Assembly: GCA_027328425.1 (NCBI GenBank)
Contig: DAHVUT010000001.1
Location: forward strand, 1-37,276
Direction: 5' to 3'
Length of the DNA: 37,276 nucleotides
Source of the DNA: Microcaldota archaeon
GTDB lineage: Archaea; Micrarchaeota; Micrarchaeia; Micrarchaeales; CABMGC01
Under the pieces are notes generated by a model. It was not told the origin of the DNA. It did not search any database and worked only from the letters and a program-made list of their open reading frames with translations. Position 1 is the first letter of the stretch, and each line of letters begins with the position of its first letter. The translations under genes were made by a program, and so were the position numbers. Shown here piece after piece: positions 7,488 through 15,644 of this stretch.

Positions 7488-8624
7488 ATGGGGCTGCTTG
7501 AAGACACGTACACTCTTTTCCTCAGGGACATACTGATATTCAAGAAGAACCTTGGGGTGAACGTAGTCAGGTCGCTCATATTCCCGTTGATATTCATAAT
7601 ACTGCTCGGAGCGTTCGGCAGCACGCCGAAGAATGTTCCCATCGCGATTGTGAATTACGACAACGGGCCGGCGGCGCTGCAGTTCATAAACATGCTCCAG
7701 TCTGGGAACAGCCTGCAGGTGGTGAGCGTCACCACGCAGCAGGAGGCTATGTCTATGCTCTCCAAGGGCAGCGTGGCCGCTGTTGTTGTCATACCCCAGG
7801 GCTTTTCCAATGCGCAGCTTCCCAAGCCTAACGTGTACGTGTATCTTGACAACTCCCAGCCGCAGTCGGCGACGATAGCCGCTGAGGTGGTGAATCAGGC
7901 AGCCGCGCAGCTTGGGGCGCAGGCTTCTTCCGGCGCCATGCCGGGCTCCACAACGCTCTCGCATCCCGTACCAGTAATCACGAACTACGCATACGGCGCT
8001 TCGAGCAACTACGAGAGCTTCGTGGTCGGGGGCCTGGTGATAATGGTCGCAGCCTTCGGTTCCGTATTCAGCTCCGGCTTCACTGTGATAAGCGACAGGG
8101 AGCTTGGCAACCTGAAGGCGTTTCTCACCACTCCGATAAACAAGTTTTCCATACTGCTCAGCAAGATAGGCTACGGAACTGTGCAGTCCCTGTTCAGCGC
8201 GTACATAGGCCTTGTAATAGGCCTGCTGCTCGGTGCAACGATAGCAGCAGGCGTCGTAGGCCTGCTCGAGCTCATATGGATAGTGTTCCTGGTGGGCCTA
8301 GGCTTCAGCTCGCTGTCAATAGCACTGGCTGTAAGGACGAAGCAGCTCCAGACATACGCGCTCGTGGCCCAGACCATAGTCATGCCGACTGCATTCCTAG
8401 GCGGCGCCTTCGTGCCCACCACGCTCCTTCCGAAGGTGCTGCAGTCGGTTGCCGTAGTGAACCCGCTGACGTACGCTGTGAATGCGGTGAGGGACATAAT
8501 GATAAAGGGTTCGCTGCCCCTGAGCGACCTGGTGCTGGACAGCGCGGTGCTTCTGGTGTTCGCCGGGGTGATGGTGGCCGTCGCATTCGTGCTCTTCAGG
8601 AACACGAGCGAACAGCTGTCTTGA
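7488..8624 (+). CDS. ABC-2 type transporter permease
   Basis: A protein of 378 residues. One N-terminal membrane helix (about 27-45) is followed by an extracytoplasmic domain of about 140 residues, then five more helices from about 178 to the C terminus. This is the YhgE/Pip/ABC-2 layout. The external domain has the usual IVNYDNGPAA and VVIPQGFS features of the family, in which lipid, polysaccharide or drug efflux is common. It begins one base after the ATPase stop, so the two subunits are coupled. It probably forms a homodimer with two ATPase subunits. Confidence 0.9.
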   Translation: MGLLEDTYTLFLRDILIFKKNLGVNVVRSLIFPLIFIILLGAFGSTPKNVPIAIVNYDNGPAALQFINMLQSGNSLQVVSVTTQQEAMSMLSKGSVAAVVVIPQGFSNAQLPKPNVYVYLDNSQPQSATIAAEVVNQAAAQLGAQASSGAMPGSTTLSHPVPVITNYAYGASSNYESFVVGGLVIMVAAFGSVFSSGFTVISDRELGNLKAFLTTPINKFSILLSKIGYGTVQSLFSAYIGLVIGLLLGATIAAGVVGLLELIWIVFLVGLGFSSLSIALAVRTKQLQTYALVAQTIVMPTAFLGGAFVPTTLLPKVLQSVAVVNPLTYAVNAVRDIMIKGSLPLSDLVLDSAVLLVFAGVMVAVAFVLFRNTSEQLS

Positions 8625-8649
8625 TGTTGTTATGCTATATGGTGAAAAA

Positions 8650-9861
8650 ATGAGAACAAAGATCTTATTGGCGCTTGCTGCTGTGCTTGTGGCAAGCGGA
8701 ATGGCCGGAGCGCAGTATACAGGAGCGCTCACGCTGGCGAATATCTCCATATCGCCAAGTCCTGTCATCGCAGGCGGCAACGCCACGATAACGTTCAGGC
8801 TCTACAACTCTTACGGCATGTTCCTGGATAACGTGAACCTGCAGCCCGTGGGCAGCTACCCGATAGTCAACGTGTCCCCCGCGGGCGGCAGGGTAGTGGG
8901 CACGCTCAATGGAGGCATCAGCGGCAACTACTTCACATACACGTTTGCGATACCCAACACCACGCCCTCGGGCACATACACAGTGGACTTCGACGCCACA
9001 TACCTGGCGTTCGGTGCATCCGCTTCGGTGGCTACATCGACAATGCCAGTGAGCTTCTATGTGCGGAACAGGCCTGTGATAAATGCGGTCGCGGTGGACC
9101 CGCAGCCTTCTGTGCTCTACTCGGGCCACAACCAAACGATACAGATCGCCATAGAGAACGCAGGCTATGGGACGGCCAGAAACGTTACTGTTTCTGTTGC
9201 GGCAGGGCAGGGGCTCAGCATACTGAGCTCGGTTAGCACGTTCTTCATAGCTAATCTTACCATGGGATCCGTCGTGGATGAGCCTCTGCTCGTGGCTGCG
9301 AAGGGTCTCGGCAGCGGAAGCCTGGCTGTGAGCGCAAGCTACTACTCCTCGAACTTCGGGCAGAGGTTCTCCGGCTTGCGGGTGGTCAATCTTTCGGTGG
9401 CGCCTTCGGCGCAGTTCAACTACACATACCTGGGCGACAACCTAGGCATAGGCAGCTCCGACGTGCCTGTAGGCTTCAGGATAACGAATACGGGCACAAC
9501 GATGGCGCAGGAGCTGCAATTAAGTCTGCAGACGTCGTATCCAGTTACGCCCGTGGCCACCACGGCCTACGTGGGCAGCCTCGCGGCCGGGGCATCGGCG
9601 AACGTCATCTTCATGGTCAGCGTGGACTCCGCAGGGGTGAACGGCAATTACCCTGTCACAATATATGAGCAGTGGAAGCAGGCGAACGGGGCCGCCGATC
9701 AGCAGTTCACCGCGAGCAGCAACTTCTTCGTAACTGTGGGCGGCCAGCCGAACATCCTGACGCTTGTTGTAGAGGCAGCGATAGCGGTGGCCGTGCTTGC
9801 CGTGCTTGCATATAAGATGGCTCCGCGCCTCATGAAAAAGCGGGCGAAGAAGAAGCAGTGA
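8650..9861 (+). CDS. Exported CARDB-like repeat protein with C-terminal anchor
   Basis: A protein of 403 residues. GGTGA at 8641-8645 selects the ATG at 8650 over an upstream ATG at 8632. Signal peptide residues 1-22 end in AGAQ. The body is three or four Ig-like beta-sandwich modules of the COG1361/CARDB kind, with repeated phrases such as ISPSPVIAGGNATITFRL and IENAGYGTARNVTVSV. A C-terminal membrane helix (about 372-392) is followed by a Lys/Arg-rich stop-transfer tail. It lies 25 bases after the permease and is probably the fourth gene of that operon. It may bind or receive what the ABC pump exports, or be an S-layer-like component; both are inference. Confidence 0.8.
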   Translation: MRTKILLALAAVLVASGMAGAQYTGALTLANISISPSPVIAGGNATITFRLYNSYGMFLDNVNLQPVGSYPIVNVSPAGGRVVGTLNGGISGNYFTYTFAIPNTTPSGTYTVDFDATYLAFGASASVATSTMPVSFYVRNRPVINAVAVDPQPSVLYSGHNQTIQIAIENAGYGTARNVTVSVAAGQGLSILSSVSTFFIANLTMGSVVDEPLLVAAKGLGSGSLAVSASYYSSNFGQRFSGLRVVNLSVAPSAQFNYTYLGDNLGIGSSDVPVGFRITNTGTTMAQELQLSLQTSYPVTPVATTAYVGSLAAGASANVIFMVSVDSAGVNGNYPVTIYEQWKQANGAADQQFTASSNFFVTVGGQPNILTLVVEAAIAVAVLAVLAYKMAPRLMKKRAKKKQ

Positions 9862-10016
9862 CGCGCGCCTGAGGCCCGCATCCATGCGCGCGGGGCAGGG
9901 TGCGCATGGTCGGCGGGTGCCCCTTTTCAGACCCTGAGCGTATCGGAAGCTCCCGCAAACGCGATTTGCGCTGCTTTATTAAATGCTGCATGCTAGCACT
10001 GAGCAATGATGGTTGA

Positions 10017-10787
10017 ATGGTTTTGAAAGTAGTTGATATTGTAAAGGACAGCTACTCCACTCTTTTCCGCAATAGGACTGTGCTGGCGTACGTTGTTATA
10101 ACTGCCGTAATCTCCTCAATCTTGGTCAGCTCTGTAACTTCTTTGGTGGGGATAAGCCCTGGCGTGGCCTCCGCTTCCTCCCTTGCAGCGGTGCATGCCA
10201 ACCTCGCGCTTCTGGTGGCGATGGTGGTTGTGGGGTTCCTTGTTTCCGTGTTCTTTGCAGGGGCCGTGCTGACAGCTGCGCAGGCAGGCTGGAAGGGAGG
10301 CTTTGCTGACGCTGCCAGGAACTCGCTGTCCAGGTATCTGTCGCTTCTAGGTGCTGACCTGCTCAGCGCTGTGATAATAGCGGTTCCATTCGTAGCTTTC
10401 TATGTGTTCGGTCTGCTGGTGCTGTTCTCTTCCGTTTCGTTTGTAAGCGTTATCCCGTTCATCTTCGGCATTTTGCTTATACTGGTAGGCGTTATGTTGC
10501 TGGCGCTGCTCGGAGTGAGGTTCAGCATCTCACTGGTCGGTGCGATCAACGGCAACATGCGCGCCGTGCAATCGGTGAAGCACAGCTGGCAGGCCACCAA
10601 GGGCAGCTACTGGCGCGTCTTCGCCATATTGCTTGTTATAGGTATAGTCATGCTGGTCATAGGCGACGGGCTCGCGATCGCGCTGCGCACCTTGGACCTT
10701 TCTGCAATAGGCTACTTCGTGCTTGCGATTCTCGGCGGAGCCGGCAGCGTGGCCATAGTGCGCGTCTACGAGGCGCTACCCCGCTAA
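10017..10787 (+). CDS. Six-helix membrane protein, GlpQ-membrane-domain-like
   Basis: A protein of 256 residues with about six membrane helices (near 23-45, 65-90, 112-138, 140-168, 200-217 and 228-250). The segment SVKHSWQATKGSYWRVF, just before helix 5, resembles the family of uncharacterised archaeal membrane proteins related to the membrane domain of glycerophosphodiester phosphodiesterase. No enzyme domain is attached. Its role is unknown. It follows a 155-base gap containing a GC-rich inverted-repeat stretch and an AT-rich TATA-like element (CTTTATTAAAT, about 9973-9983). ATG start at 10017. Confidence 0.75.
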   Translation: MVLKVVDIVKDSYSTLFRNRTVLAYVVITAVISSILVSSVTSLVGISPGVASASSLAAVHANLALLVAMVVVGFLVSVFFAGAVLTAAQAGWKGGFADAARNSLSRYLSLLGADLLSAVIIAVPFVAFYVFGLLVLFSSVSFVSVIPFIFGILLILVGVMLLALLGVRFSISLVGAINGNMRAVQSVKHSWQATKGSYWRVFAILLVIGIVMLVIGDGLAIALRTLDLSAIGYFVLAILGGAGSVAIVRVYEALPR

Positions 10788-10842
10788 CAGGCATGTATCG
10801 CGATGTTTTTTAATCTGCGCGTAACAAACAGCAGTGGTAATC

Positions 10843-10995
10843 ATGGCACTGTACACGCCGCAGCAGCAGGCAGGCATACTCAGCTTCTACGATGCGCCGG
10901 AGCGCGGGCCGAAGGTGACGGCCAAGACGCTGGTAATAATAGTCGCCGTTTTCGCGGTGTTGGTTATAATACTGGATCATCTGGCCACTGTCTGA
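10843..10995 (+). CDS. secG: Sec61-beta / preprotein translocase subunit SecG (archaeal)
   Basis: A 50-residue protein. The short cytosolic N terminus contains GILSFYDAPERGPKVTAK, followed by a single membrane helix to the C terminus (about 30-47). The AGI..FYD...G.K......V motif before one tail-anchoring helix is diagnostic of archaeal Sec61-beta, the small subunit of the SecYE-beta translocon. ATG at 10843. A T-rich TATA-like element is present about 35 bases upstream. Confidence 0.9.
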   Translation: MALYTPQQQAGILSFYDAPERGPKVTAKTLVIIVAVFAVLVIILDHLATV

Positions 10996-11047
10996 GCGCT
11001 CTATTCTTCCTTATCCCTAACGGAATGCATTTACTGCGGAAGAGCGC
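10996..11047. terminator. Imperfect hairpin after secG, possible terminator or RNA 5' domain
   Basis: GCGCT (10996-11000) plus CTTCC (11006-11010) pair with GGAAGAGCGC at 11038-11047, leaving a small bulge and a 27-base loop. It begins immediately after the secG stop codon. It may stabilise the end of the mRNA, or be the first helix of the RNA-like segment that follows. Confidence 0.25.
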
Positions 11048-11059
11048 CCATCCGCTTGC

Positions 11060-11090
11060 GGCGGGGTTGCAAATTTCGAGGAAAGTCTCA
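11060..11090 (+). other. RNase P RNA CR-I-like fragment
   Basis: GAGGAAAGTCTC at 11078-11089, preceded by GGCGGGGTTGC, resembles the conserved P4/CR-I segment of RNase P RNA (GAGGAAAGUCC). No CR-V partner (ACAGAANNNGGC type) is seen within the following 450 bases. The next 450 bases are a leftward protein gene. It is either chance, or a truncated or displaced 5' piece of an RNase P RNA gene. Confidence 0.2.
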
Positions 11091-11095
11091 AAAAA

Positions 11096-11554
11096 TCAAC
11101 TACTTGACGCCCCAATGCTTGCCTTGGGATTTTTTACCTGCTTTTCTACTAGCTTCTGAACTAGGCGCCTGATTCTTTTTGCCCTTTTTACCAACGGTGC
11201 ATTTACTCTTGCGTTCCGCATGTCTCTTACGTTCCAGAAGACAGTCTTGCTTCTGAATTTCTTGAAATATGCAGGCAATTTCCTTCTTTCCGAAGGTGTC
11301 ATAAGTATTATGACCCTCTTTGAAGCGTTCAGCATTCGTGTAGTGACTTGTTTCCTTTTTTTCTTTGAAATGTCTATCCCAAAACAGTTTCTCATTATTT
11401 CTATTGTTTTAGCTCCAGGGGACGAGCCCATGTATAGGGTTTTTGATACATCTATGCCTGCGCTTTTGACCGATTGATTCGAGTATTCCTGAAAGAATGC
11501 TTCGGCCATCTGACTCCTGGCGCCGTTGCTTCTGCACACGAACAACACTTTCAA
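11096..11554 (-). CDS. Low-molecular-weight protein tyrosine phosphatase / ArsC-like
   Basis: A protein of 152 residues. The N terminus VLFVCRSNGARSQMAEAFF holds the CX5R phosphate loop (C7...R13). The family's late acidic loop is present as WNVRDMR rather than the usual DP form. The fold covers low-molecular-weight phosphatases and thioredoxin-linked arsenate reductases; which activity applies cannot be decided. The start is a TTG at 11554, because an in-frame TAG (the stop of the upstream AbrB gene) lies nine bases before it. It is AT-richer and uses more AAA codons than its neighbours, which suggests later acquisition. The C-terminal half is very basic. Confidence 0.85.
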   Translation of the reverse strand: MKVLFVCRSNGARSQMAEAFFQEYSNQSVKSAGIDVSKTLYMGSSPGAKTIEIMRNCFGIDISKKKRKQVTTRMLNASKRVIILMTPSERRKLPAYFKKFRSKTVFWNVRDMRNARVNAPLVKRAKRIRRLVQKLVEKQVKNPKASIGASSS

Positions 11555-11563
11555 TGGTATCGC

Positions 11564-12433
11564 CTAAATGAGCGTGAAAACGTCCTTTCTCCTCTCGCTG
11601 ACGTCGCCTTGTTCCGAGAGTAGGTAGAGCATAGCCCTCACCCCGTCCTCGTCTAGCCCTGCGTTCTTGGCCACCTCTTCCACCTTCCTTGGCCCCTGCT
11701 TCAGCTCCTTTATCACCTTGCCGCTGTTCTTCTCGAAGAAGCTGCGCAGAACTATGTAAAACTTCTTGTTGAATGCCCTTATGCCCAGCACTTTGCCGGA
11801 TCTTATACTGTCCTCCAGCACTGCCGACAGGCTCATCGCCTCCGGCTGGGTCTGCAGAACTACGAAGCCCTCCTTCTCCAGTCTCTCTATGTTCTCGTTC
11901 TCGACCTTGATCGGCAGCAGTTGCGCCGCAGCTGCAGGTGCCTCCTCTGTGCCAGCCTCTGCCTCCTGCCGCTTCTGCTGCTCTGGCCTGGCGCGCGTGC
12001 CCATCAGGAACTTCTCGTACACGCCCCTGTCTATGCTGTACGCTCCCTTGAAGACCCAGACAACGCGCTTGCCCATGAGCCCCTGCAGTATCTTTTTCTC
12101 CTGCTCGTTGAGCAGGCCCCCGACTTTTGCTGCCGTCCTGTCAGCGTATCTGAGCGTGTCTAGCTTCCTCAGCACTCTTATCTCGGGCAGAGTCAGGCTG
12201 GCTATAATGTTCTTGCTCGCCCCGGGGCTCATCGCCCATGTCCCCGTGTCTGTCGTCTTCCTCGTGTTGTTGAGCAGCGTTTCGGGTATGTCCCCTTTCT
12301 TTGCGAATATGAAAGATTTGTTGTTGAGCCTGAAGAAGTCCACTTCCTCGTCGCCCTTCAGCCCAAGCTGTTTGATGACCTCGAAAGGAAGGTAGACGAT
12401 GAGCTTGCCTCCCTTGTTGCTGTATACCTTCAT
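11564..12433 (-). CDS. AbrB-domain and winged-helix DNA-binding protein
   Basis: A protein of 289 residues. An N-terminal SpoVT/AbrB-like swapped hairpin (about 1-50: KGGKLIVYLPFEVIKQLGLKG) is followed by a middle helical region, a Gln/Glu/Ala-rich linker (about 150-175), and a C-terminal winged-helix segment. The latter has the pattern GPRKVEEVAKNAGLDEDGV and ends in a strand pair. It is probably an archaeal transcription regulator or chromatin-associated protein. GGGGGCAC before the ATG at 12433 favours this start over a TTG at 12445. It is divergent from argS, with about 100 bases between the starts. The downstream phosphatase gene follows after nine bases. Confidence 0.7.
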   Translation of the reverse strand: MKVYSNKGGKLIVYLPFEVIKQLGLKGDEEVDFFRLNNKSFIFAKKGDIPETLLNNTRKTTDTGTWAMSPGASKNIIASLTLPEIRVLRKLDTLRYADRTAAKVGGLLNEQEKKILQGLMGKRVVWVFKGAYSIDRGVYEKFLMGTRARPEQQKRQEAEAGTEEAPAAAAQLLPIKVENENIERLEKEGFVVLQTQPEAMSLSAVLEDSIRSGKVLGIRAFNKKFYIVLRSFFEKNSGKVIKELKQGPRKVEEVAKNAGLDEDGVRAMLYLLSEQGDVSERRKDVFTLI

Positions 12434-12506
12434 TCGTGCCCCCAATATACATATAGTGCAAGAAATAAAAGAGGTGCGTTGGAGCTGTCCAATGCAAGCG
12501 GCACGC

Positions 12507-12517
12507 CTTTATTTATG
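12507..12517 (+). promoter_or_regulatory. argS TATA box
   Basis: CTTTATTTATG is centred about 24 bases before the ATG at 12535, predicting leaderless argS mRNA. It supports this ATG over the GTG at 12517. Confidence 0.5.
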
Positions 12518-12534
12518 TGCGTCCAATATCGTGC

Positions 12535-14445
12535 ATGGCCGGTCAGCATTCAGGTGGCCCTTCCCCTAGCTCTACCATTAGGCAGGAATTCGCATCATCG
12601 TTAAAAAAAGCGATAGTGTCCGTTTATCCGGAGGCAAAACCGGATGATGAGGAGCTCATGCTTAGCATAACGGCCCCTCAGGGGCAGGAATGGGACATGA
12701 GCTCTTCCGTTGCTTTCAGGCTGGCGAAGAAACTGGGGGCGAACCCAGCGGAGATAGCAGGCAAGCTTTCCGGGCTGATGACGGAAGGCAGCTACGTGTC
12801 CAAGACAGAGGTAACGAACGGCTACCTGAATGCGCGGCTGGATGAGCGCAAGTATGCATCGCTTGTCCTTGCGCGGGTAAGGGACCATGGCGATGCTTAT
12901 GGCACGAGCTCCATCGGGGAGGGCAGAAAGGTCATAGTGGAATCTCCGAGCGCCAACCCTGCGCACCCCTGGCACGTGGGCACACTGAGGAACGCGCTGC
13001 TTGGCAACGTGGTATCCAACCTGTTTGAGGCGTGCTCCTACGAAGTGGAGCGCGAAGATTACATCGACGATCTGGGCCTCCAGGTGGCCACCGCACTCTG
13101 GGGGTGGATCAACATAAGCAGCAAGCCGGACAAGAAGTTCGACCAGTGGCTCGGAGAGCTCTACGTGCGCGTGAACAGGGAGATGGAGCAGAGACCCGAG
13201 GTGAAAAAGCAGGTGGAGGCACTCAACAAGGAGATGGAGGACGGAGTGTCGCAGCAGGCACGCGAGGGCAGGGAGATGGCCGAGAAATGCGTCATGGCGC
13301 ACCAGCAGACAGCGTTCGACTACCGCATATACCATGACGTAATGGTGTGGGAGAGCGACATAGTGAGGAGCCACCTCCTTAGCAAGGTGCTTGACATCTC
13401 CAGCGACATACTTGAGAAGCCGGGCGATGGCAAGTACGCCGGGGCCATAGTGATAAAGCTCAACAGGATAACGCCGTTCGCCAGGGAGCTCGAGGGAAGC
13501 AGGGAGGACGCCAAGGTGATAATAAGGAGCAACGGTGCCGCCACGTACATGGGCAAGGACTTCGCGTTCCACGCGTGGAAGTTCGGGCTGGTGGATGCAG
13601 GCTTCAAGTACAGGAAGTTCATGGACCAGCCCAACGGCAGGCCCGTATACTGCACTTCGCCCGAGGGCTCTCCGATGCAATTCGGAAATGTGAGACGCGC
13701 AATAAACGTGATAGGCGGAGAGCAGGCGTACGAGCAGCAGATAATGCGCGTCATGTTCTCGCTGATAGGCCACGAGGAGGTCACCAAGAACATATTCCAT
13801 CTTGCGCACGGCAGGGTCAACATTGAGGGATCAAAACTGAGCGCCAGGAGCGGCAACTGGCTGGGTGACGGCAGGAACTACACCGCCGATGACCTGCTCG
13901 TTGAGGCGACAAAGCGCGCCATGGAGATAGCGCAGAAGAGCGAGAAGATAACAGACAAGCAGAACCTGGAATCGATATCCAGGGCTGTGGCGCTGGGCGC
14001 CATAAAGTTCGAATACCTGAAGATAGCCACCGAGAAGGACATCACTTTCTCGTGGCAGAACGCGCTCAACCTGGAGGGCAACAGCGGCCCCTACGTGCTC
14101 TACACCTATGCAAGGGCCAAGCGCATACTTGGCAAGTCTGGGGACGTGCCGCCGCTGTCTGACGCTGATGCGCAGCAGATAACGCGCGGCCATGACTTCC
14201 AGCTGGTCAAGCTTATGGGCATGGCCCAGGATGTGGTGGAGAAGGCGTGCGCAGAACTGAGGCCCAGCGTGCTCACAGACTACCTGCTCGGGCTATCGTC
14301 CCTATTCAGCAAGTTCTACGAGAGCATGCCTGTTGTCAAGGGAGGGGACGCAAAGGGTGTCAGGCTCGAGATAGTGCGCTCGTTCACGATAGTTTTGGCC
14401 AATATGCTGTCGCTGCTCGGCATAGCGACTCTGAGCGAGATGTAA
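12535..14445 (+). CDS. argS: Arginyl-tRNA synthetase
   Basis: A protein of 636 residues that attaches arginine to tRNA-Arg. It has an N-terminal Add-1-like domain (about 10-110), a catalytic Rossmann domain with SPSANPAHPWHVGTLRNAL (class I signature at 147-150), and YIDDLG. The KMSKS-equivalent loop is KLSARSGN, and the helical anticodon-binding domain begins near NLEGNSGPYVLYTYARAK. The signature reads HVGT instead of HIGH, so the second catalytic His is replaced. The second lysine of the KMSKS loop is also absent, which is usual for ArgRS. A tRNA-Arg gene starts 33 bases after the stop. Start chosen from the TATA position. Confidence 0.93.
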   Translation: MAGQHSGGPSPSSTIRQEFASSLKKAIVSVYPEAKPDDEELMLSITAPQGQEWDMSSSVAFRLAKKLGANPAEIAGKLSGLMTEGSYVSKTEVTNGYLNARLDERKYASLVLARVRDHGDAYGTSSIGEGRKVIVESPSANPAHPWHVGTLRNALLGNVVSNLFEACSYEVEREDYIDDLGLQVATALWGWINISSKPDKKFDQWLGELYVRVNREMEQRPEVKKQVEALNKEMEDGVSQQAREGREMAEKCVMAHQQTAFDYRIYHDVMVWESDIVRSHLLSKVLDISSDILEKPGDGKYAGAIVIKLNRITPFARELEGSREDAKVIIRSNGAATYMGKDFAFHAWKFGLVDAGFKYRKFMDQPNGRPVYCTSPEGSPMQFGNVRRAINVIGGEQAYEQQIMRVMFSLIGHEEVTKNIFHLAHGRVNIEGSKLSARSGNWLGDGRNYTADDLLVEATKRAMEIAQKSEKITDKQNLESISRAVALGAIKFEYLKIATEKDITFSWQNALNLEGNSGPYVLYTYARAKRILGKSGDVPPLSDADAQQITRGHDFQLVKLMGMAQDVVEKACAELRPSVLTDYLLGLSSLFSKFYESMPVVKGGDAKGVRLEIVRSFTIVLANMLSLLGIATLSEM

Positions 14446-14478
14446 GCGTAAATAATCTTTCGTGCGGAATGGTATCGA

Positions 14479-14553
14479 GGGCCCGTAGCTCAGCTTGGAC
14501 AGAGCAGCACCGTCCTAAGGTGATGGTCGCGGGTTCAAATCCCGCCGGGCCCG
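14479..14553 (+). tRNA. tRNA-Arg (anticodon CCU)
   Basis: A 75-base cloverleaf. The acceptor GGGCCCG/CGGGCCC is fully paired, the D stem is GCTC/GAGC, and the anticodon loop GTCCTAA gives CCU. The T arm GCGGG-TTCAAAT-CCCGC is canonical, and the discriminator is G. The 27-43 pair is a G-A mismatch. No CCA is encoded and no intron is seen. It decodes AGG, the preferred Arg codon of this window, and lies directly behind argS. Confidence 0.95.
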
Positions 14554-14611
14554 TAGCGTTTGTAAACAAATAAATAGCTTCCATGGCACATTTAAGCCAA
14601 ACCGGGGTTTG

Positions 14612-15640
14612 ATGAAGCAGGAAAAGAGAAGCAAGGAACCGCAGATAATAGTGAAGCCGCTGGGCAGGTTCGGCGGACTGGACAACCTGCACATAACGCT
14701 CGCCGTGGTAGTGGTCCTGCTTATTGCGCTGCTGCTCGTAATCTCATACTCAAAGCCCATCCTTGTCTTGCCAGCAAACAACACAACGTCGGCGCTGGCT
14801 CCCGTGCACAATGCAACGCAAGTCAGGGCCGTGGTGGAGCAGGAGCTTGCGAGCTACGGCGGTGTGAATGGGTCGCTCTCCCTGCTGCCGTACATAAGCA
14901 ACGTGAGCAGCATGAAACTTGGCTACTCCAACTCCAGCCATGATTGGTATGCAACGGTATCGGCGACCAATCCAGTAGGCAATGTAGCGTTTAATGTGTC
15001 GTTCATAATTAGCGATGCCAACATGTCTGTAACGCCGTTCTTGCAGACCGCGAAGCCCTCGCAGCTTTCGATGAACAGGGTCGTGGCCACTGGCGTTGTG
15101 CAGCTCAACGGCAAGTATGAATGCACCAGCAACGCGACGCGCGTGTACTGGTTCATGGACCCGTATGCCACCGGATCCGTTAGGAGCCTGCTCAACGCGA
15201 CAGCGCTCGAGGCGAGGTATGGCAGCGCACTCAACCTCACATTCAAGATGATAACTGGGCCCAGCACGCAAAGCGTTGCTGCCTCGGCAGGGCTGCAGAA
15301 CGCACTCTACCTATCAAAGTACATATTGTGTGCGTCGCAGCAGCCGCGGTTCGGCGCCTTCGCCGCAGACCTGAACAGCGAATATTCCAACCGGTATGCG
15401 CCGCAGAGTTCGCTCCAGAGCTTGGCCAACGTCGCGGGCCTGGACAACGCCACCCTCTCGAGCTGCATCGCGAACTCCACGTCCCTTCTCAACAACCAGG
15501 CGCTTCTCGCCGCGTACTACAACATAACGCAGACGCCGAGCGTCATCGTGGCGTGCGCGTACATGGCGCTGCCCCAGACTGCAGGCTCGGCCATCTCTTA
15601 CGCCAATTCGGCCAGCTATCCTGGCAATTCCACGCGCTGA
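14612..15640 (+). CDS. Membrane-anchored DsbA/thioredoxin-fold protein lacking CXXC
   Basis: A protein of 342 residues. One N-terminal membrane helix (about 28-48) is followed by an Asn/Ser-rich external region. The part from about residue 160 follows the DsbA pattern: a strand plus VYWFMDPYATGSVR in place of FxDPxCPxC, a helical insertion, a late Cys (SSCIAN), and TQTPSVIVACAYM with the cis-Pro loop. The active-site CXXC is missing (YATG), so it cannot be a classical oxidase. Chaperone, isomerase partner or structural roles remain possible. The TTG at 14609 is ignored in favour of the ATG at 14612. It is followed after four bases by the COG2433-like gene. Confidence 0.6.
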   Translation: MKQEKRSKEPQIIVKPLGRFGGLDNLHITLAVVVVLLIALLLVISYSKPILVLPANNTTSALAPVHNATQVRAVVEQELASYGGVNGSLSLLPYISNVSSMKLGYSNSSHDWYATVSATNPVGNVAFNVSFIISDANMSVTPFLQTAKPSQLSMNRVVATGVVQLNGKYECTSNATRVYWFMDPYATGSVRSLLNATALEARYGSALNLTFKMITGPSTQSVAASAGLQNALYLSKYILCASQQPRFGAFAADLNSEYSNRYAPQSSLQSLANVAGLDNATLSSCIANSTSLLNNQALLAAYYNITQTPSVIVACAYMALPQTAGSAISYANSASYPGNSTR

Positions 15641-15644
15641 TTCG

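Noticed and set aside
9862-10016. Possible small gene or RNA in the 155-base gap
   Set aside because: Only GC-rich partial inverted repeats and a TATA-like element are seen; no start with a convincing frame.
12601-13809. Leftward frame of 402 codons
   Set aside because: Antisense shadow of argS, whose motifs are clear on the other strand.
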